NCBI GenBank assembly: GCA_937881505.1
Contig: CALGEM010000188.1
Span: 1 to 6,968 of the forward strand
Source of the DNA: an uncultured euryarchaeote
Lineage (GTDB): Archaea; Thermoplasmatota; Poseidoniia; Poseidoniales; Poseidoniaceae
Direction: 5' to 3'
DNA length: 6,968 bases
Shown here piece after piece: positions 6,769-6,968 of the stretch (positions within the stretch are counted from its first letter, which is position 1; each line of letters starts with the position of its first letter). Position numbers and translations under genes: made by a program. The notes beneath the pieces were generated by a model that was not told where the DNA came from, ran no database searches, and saw only the letters and a program-made list of their open reading frames with translations.

Positions 6769-6769
6769 T

Positions 6770-6968
6770 ATGGCAACCTGTGACGAATGCAACGGCTGGC
6801 TCAACCCCGCACTGGCTGCTGACGCCGCTGTCCGAAGGGGTGACACCGTCCTGCTCATTCAGCGAAAACACCCGCCGATGAAAGGTGCGTGGGCCCTGCC
6901 CGGCGGTTTTGTTGACCAGGGTGAAGACCCGATTCACGCTGCGGTGAGGGAACTGGAAGAGGAAACGG
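6770..6968 (+). CDS. Nudix hydrolase, ADP-ribose pyrophosphatase-like, cut by the right edge
   Basis: Predicted Mg2+-dependent hydrolase that splits a nucleoside diphosphate linked to another group. The 66 visible codons read MATCDECNGW, then a beta strand TVLLIQR, then ALPGGFVDQGE. The Nudix box is complete up to the edge: Gly46, five residues, Glu52, seven residues, Arg60-Glu61-Leu62, one residue, Glu64-Glu65. The NPALAADAAV start followed by a KGAWALPGGF-type segment resembles archaeal and bacterial ADP-ribose pyrophosphatases, but the specificity residues lie beyond the window. The N-terminus has a CDEC pair (Cys4, Cys7), possibly half of a metal site. The ATG is one base after the uppS stop, so it is probably in an operon with it. 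A role linked to prenyl or sugar diphosphates is possible but not shown. Confidence 0.88.
   Translation, partial: MATCDECNGWLNPALAADAAVRRGDTVLLIQRKHPPMKGAWALPGGFVDQGEDPIHAAVRELEEET

Noticed and set aside
6761..6769. GTG start giving the Nudix protein three extra residues
   Set aside because: The GTG falls within the GGTGA motif that serves the ATG at 6770; the extra residues add nothing conserved.

Overview
The window looks like chromosomal DNA from an archaeon, most likely a marine Thermoplasmata lineage such as Marine Group II (Poseidoniales). The evidence is an archaeal-type cis-prenyltransferase (MDGNRRFA and STEN..RP motifs), a secreted and membrane-anchored M14 carboxypeptidase carrying many acidic DxDGDG-type loops, tight gene packing, GAGGTGG/GGTGA-type ribosome-binding sites, and no sign of cell-wall genes. 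The lineage is inferred from protein character alone. No rRNA, tRNA, CRISPR, insertion sequence or phage gene was seen.

Layout, left to right. (1) Minus strand, 1-1230: a sodium-coupled amino-acid transporter of the NSS (SNF/LeuT) family, cut by the left edge. (2) Minus strand, 1240-3441: an exported zinc carboxypeptidase (M14) with a signal peptide, a catalytic domain interrupted by putative calcium loops, a beta-rich C-terminal domain and a membrane anchor. It lies 9 nt upstream of the transporter in the same direction. (3) 3442-3575: a divergent intergenic region with a direct repeat and a perfect hairpin. (4) Plus strand, 3576-4685: an MscS-family mechanosensitive channel. (5) Minus strand, 4687-5883: an unrecognised protein with two possible C-terminal membrane segments and faint traces of a kinase/aminoglycoside-phosphotransferase fold. 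It converges on the channel gene with one base between the stops. (6) 5884-5988: a second short divergent intergenic region. (7) Plus strand, 5989-6768: a cis-prenyl diphosphate synthase (UppS family). (8) Plus strand, from 6770 past the right edge: a Nudix hydrolase, one base after the uppS stop.

How the genes work together. The peptidase-transporter pair is the clearest functional unit: residues released from peptides at the cell surface could be imported by the neighbouring Na+ symporter, and the two appear to be translationally coupled. UppS supplies the long-chain polyprenyl carrier lipid used for archaeal N-glycosylation. The Nudix gene is probably co-transcribed with it, but no shared pathway is evident. 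MscS is a stand-alone osmotic safety valve. The most open question is the 398-residue protein between mscS and uppS.
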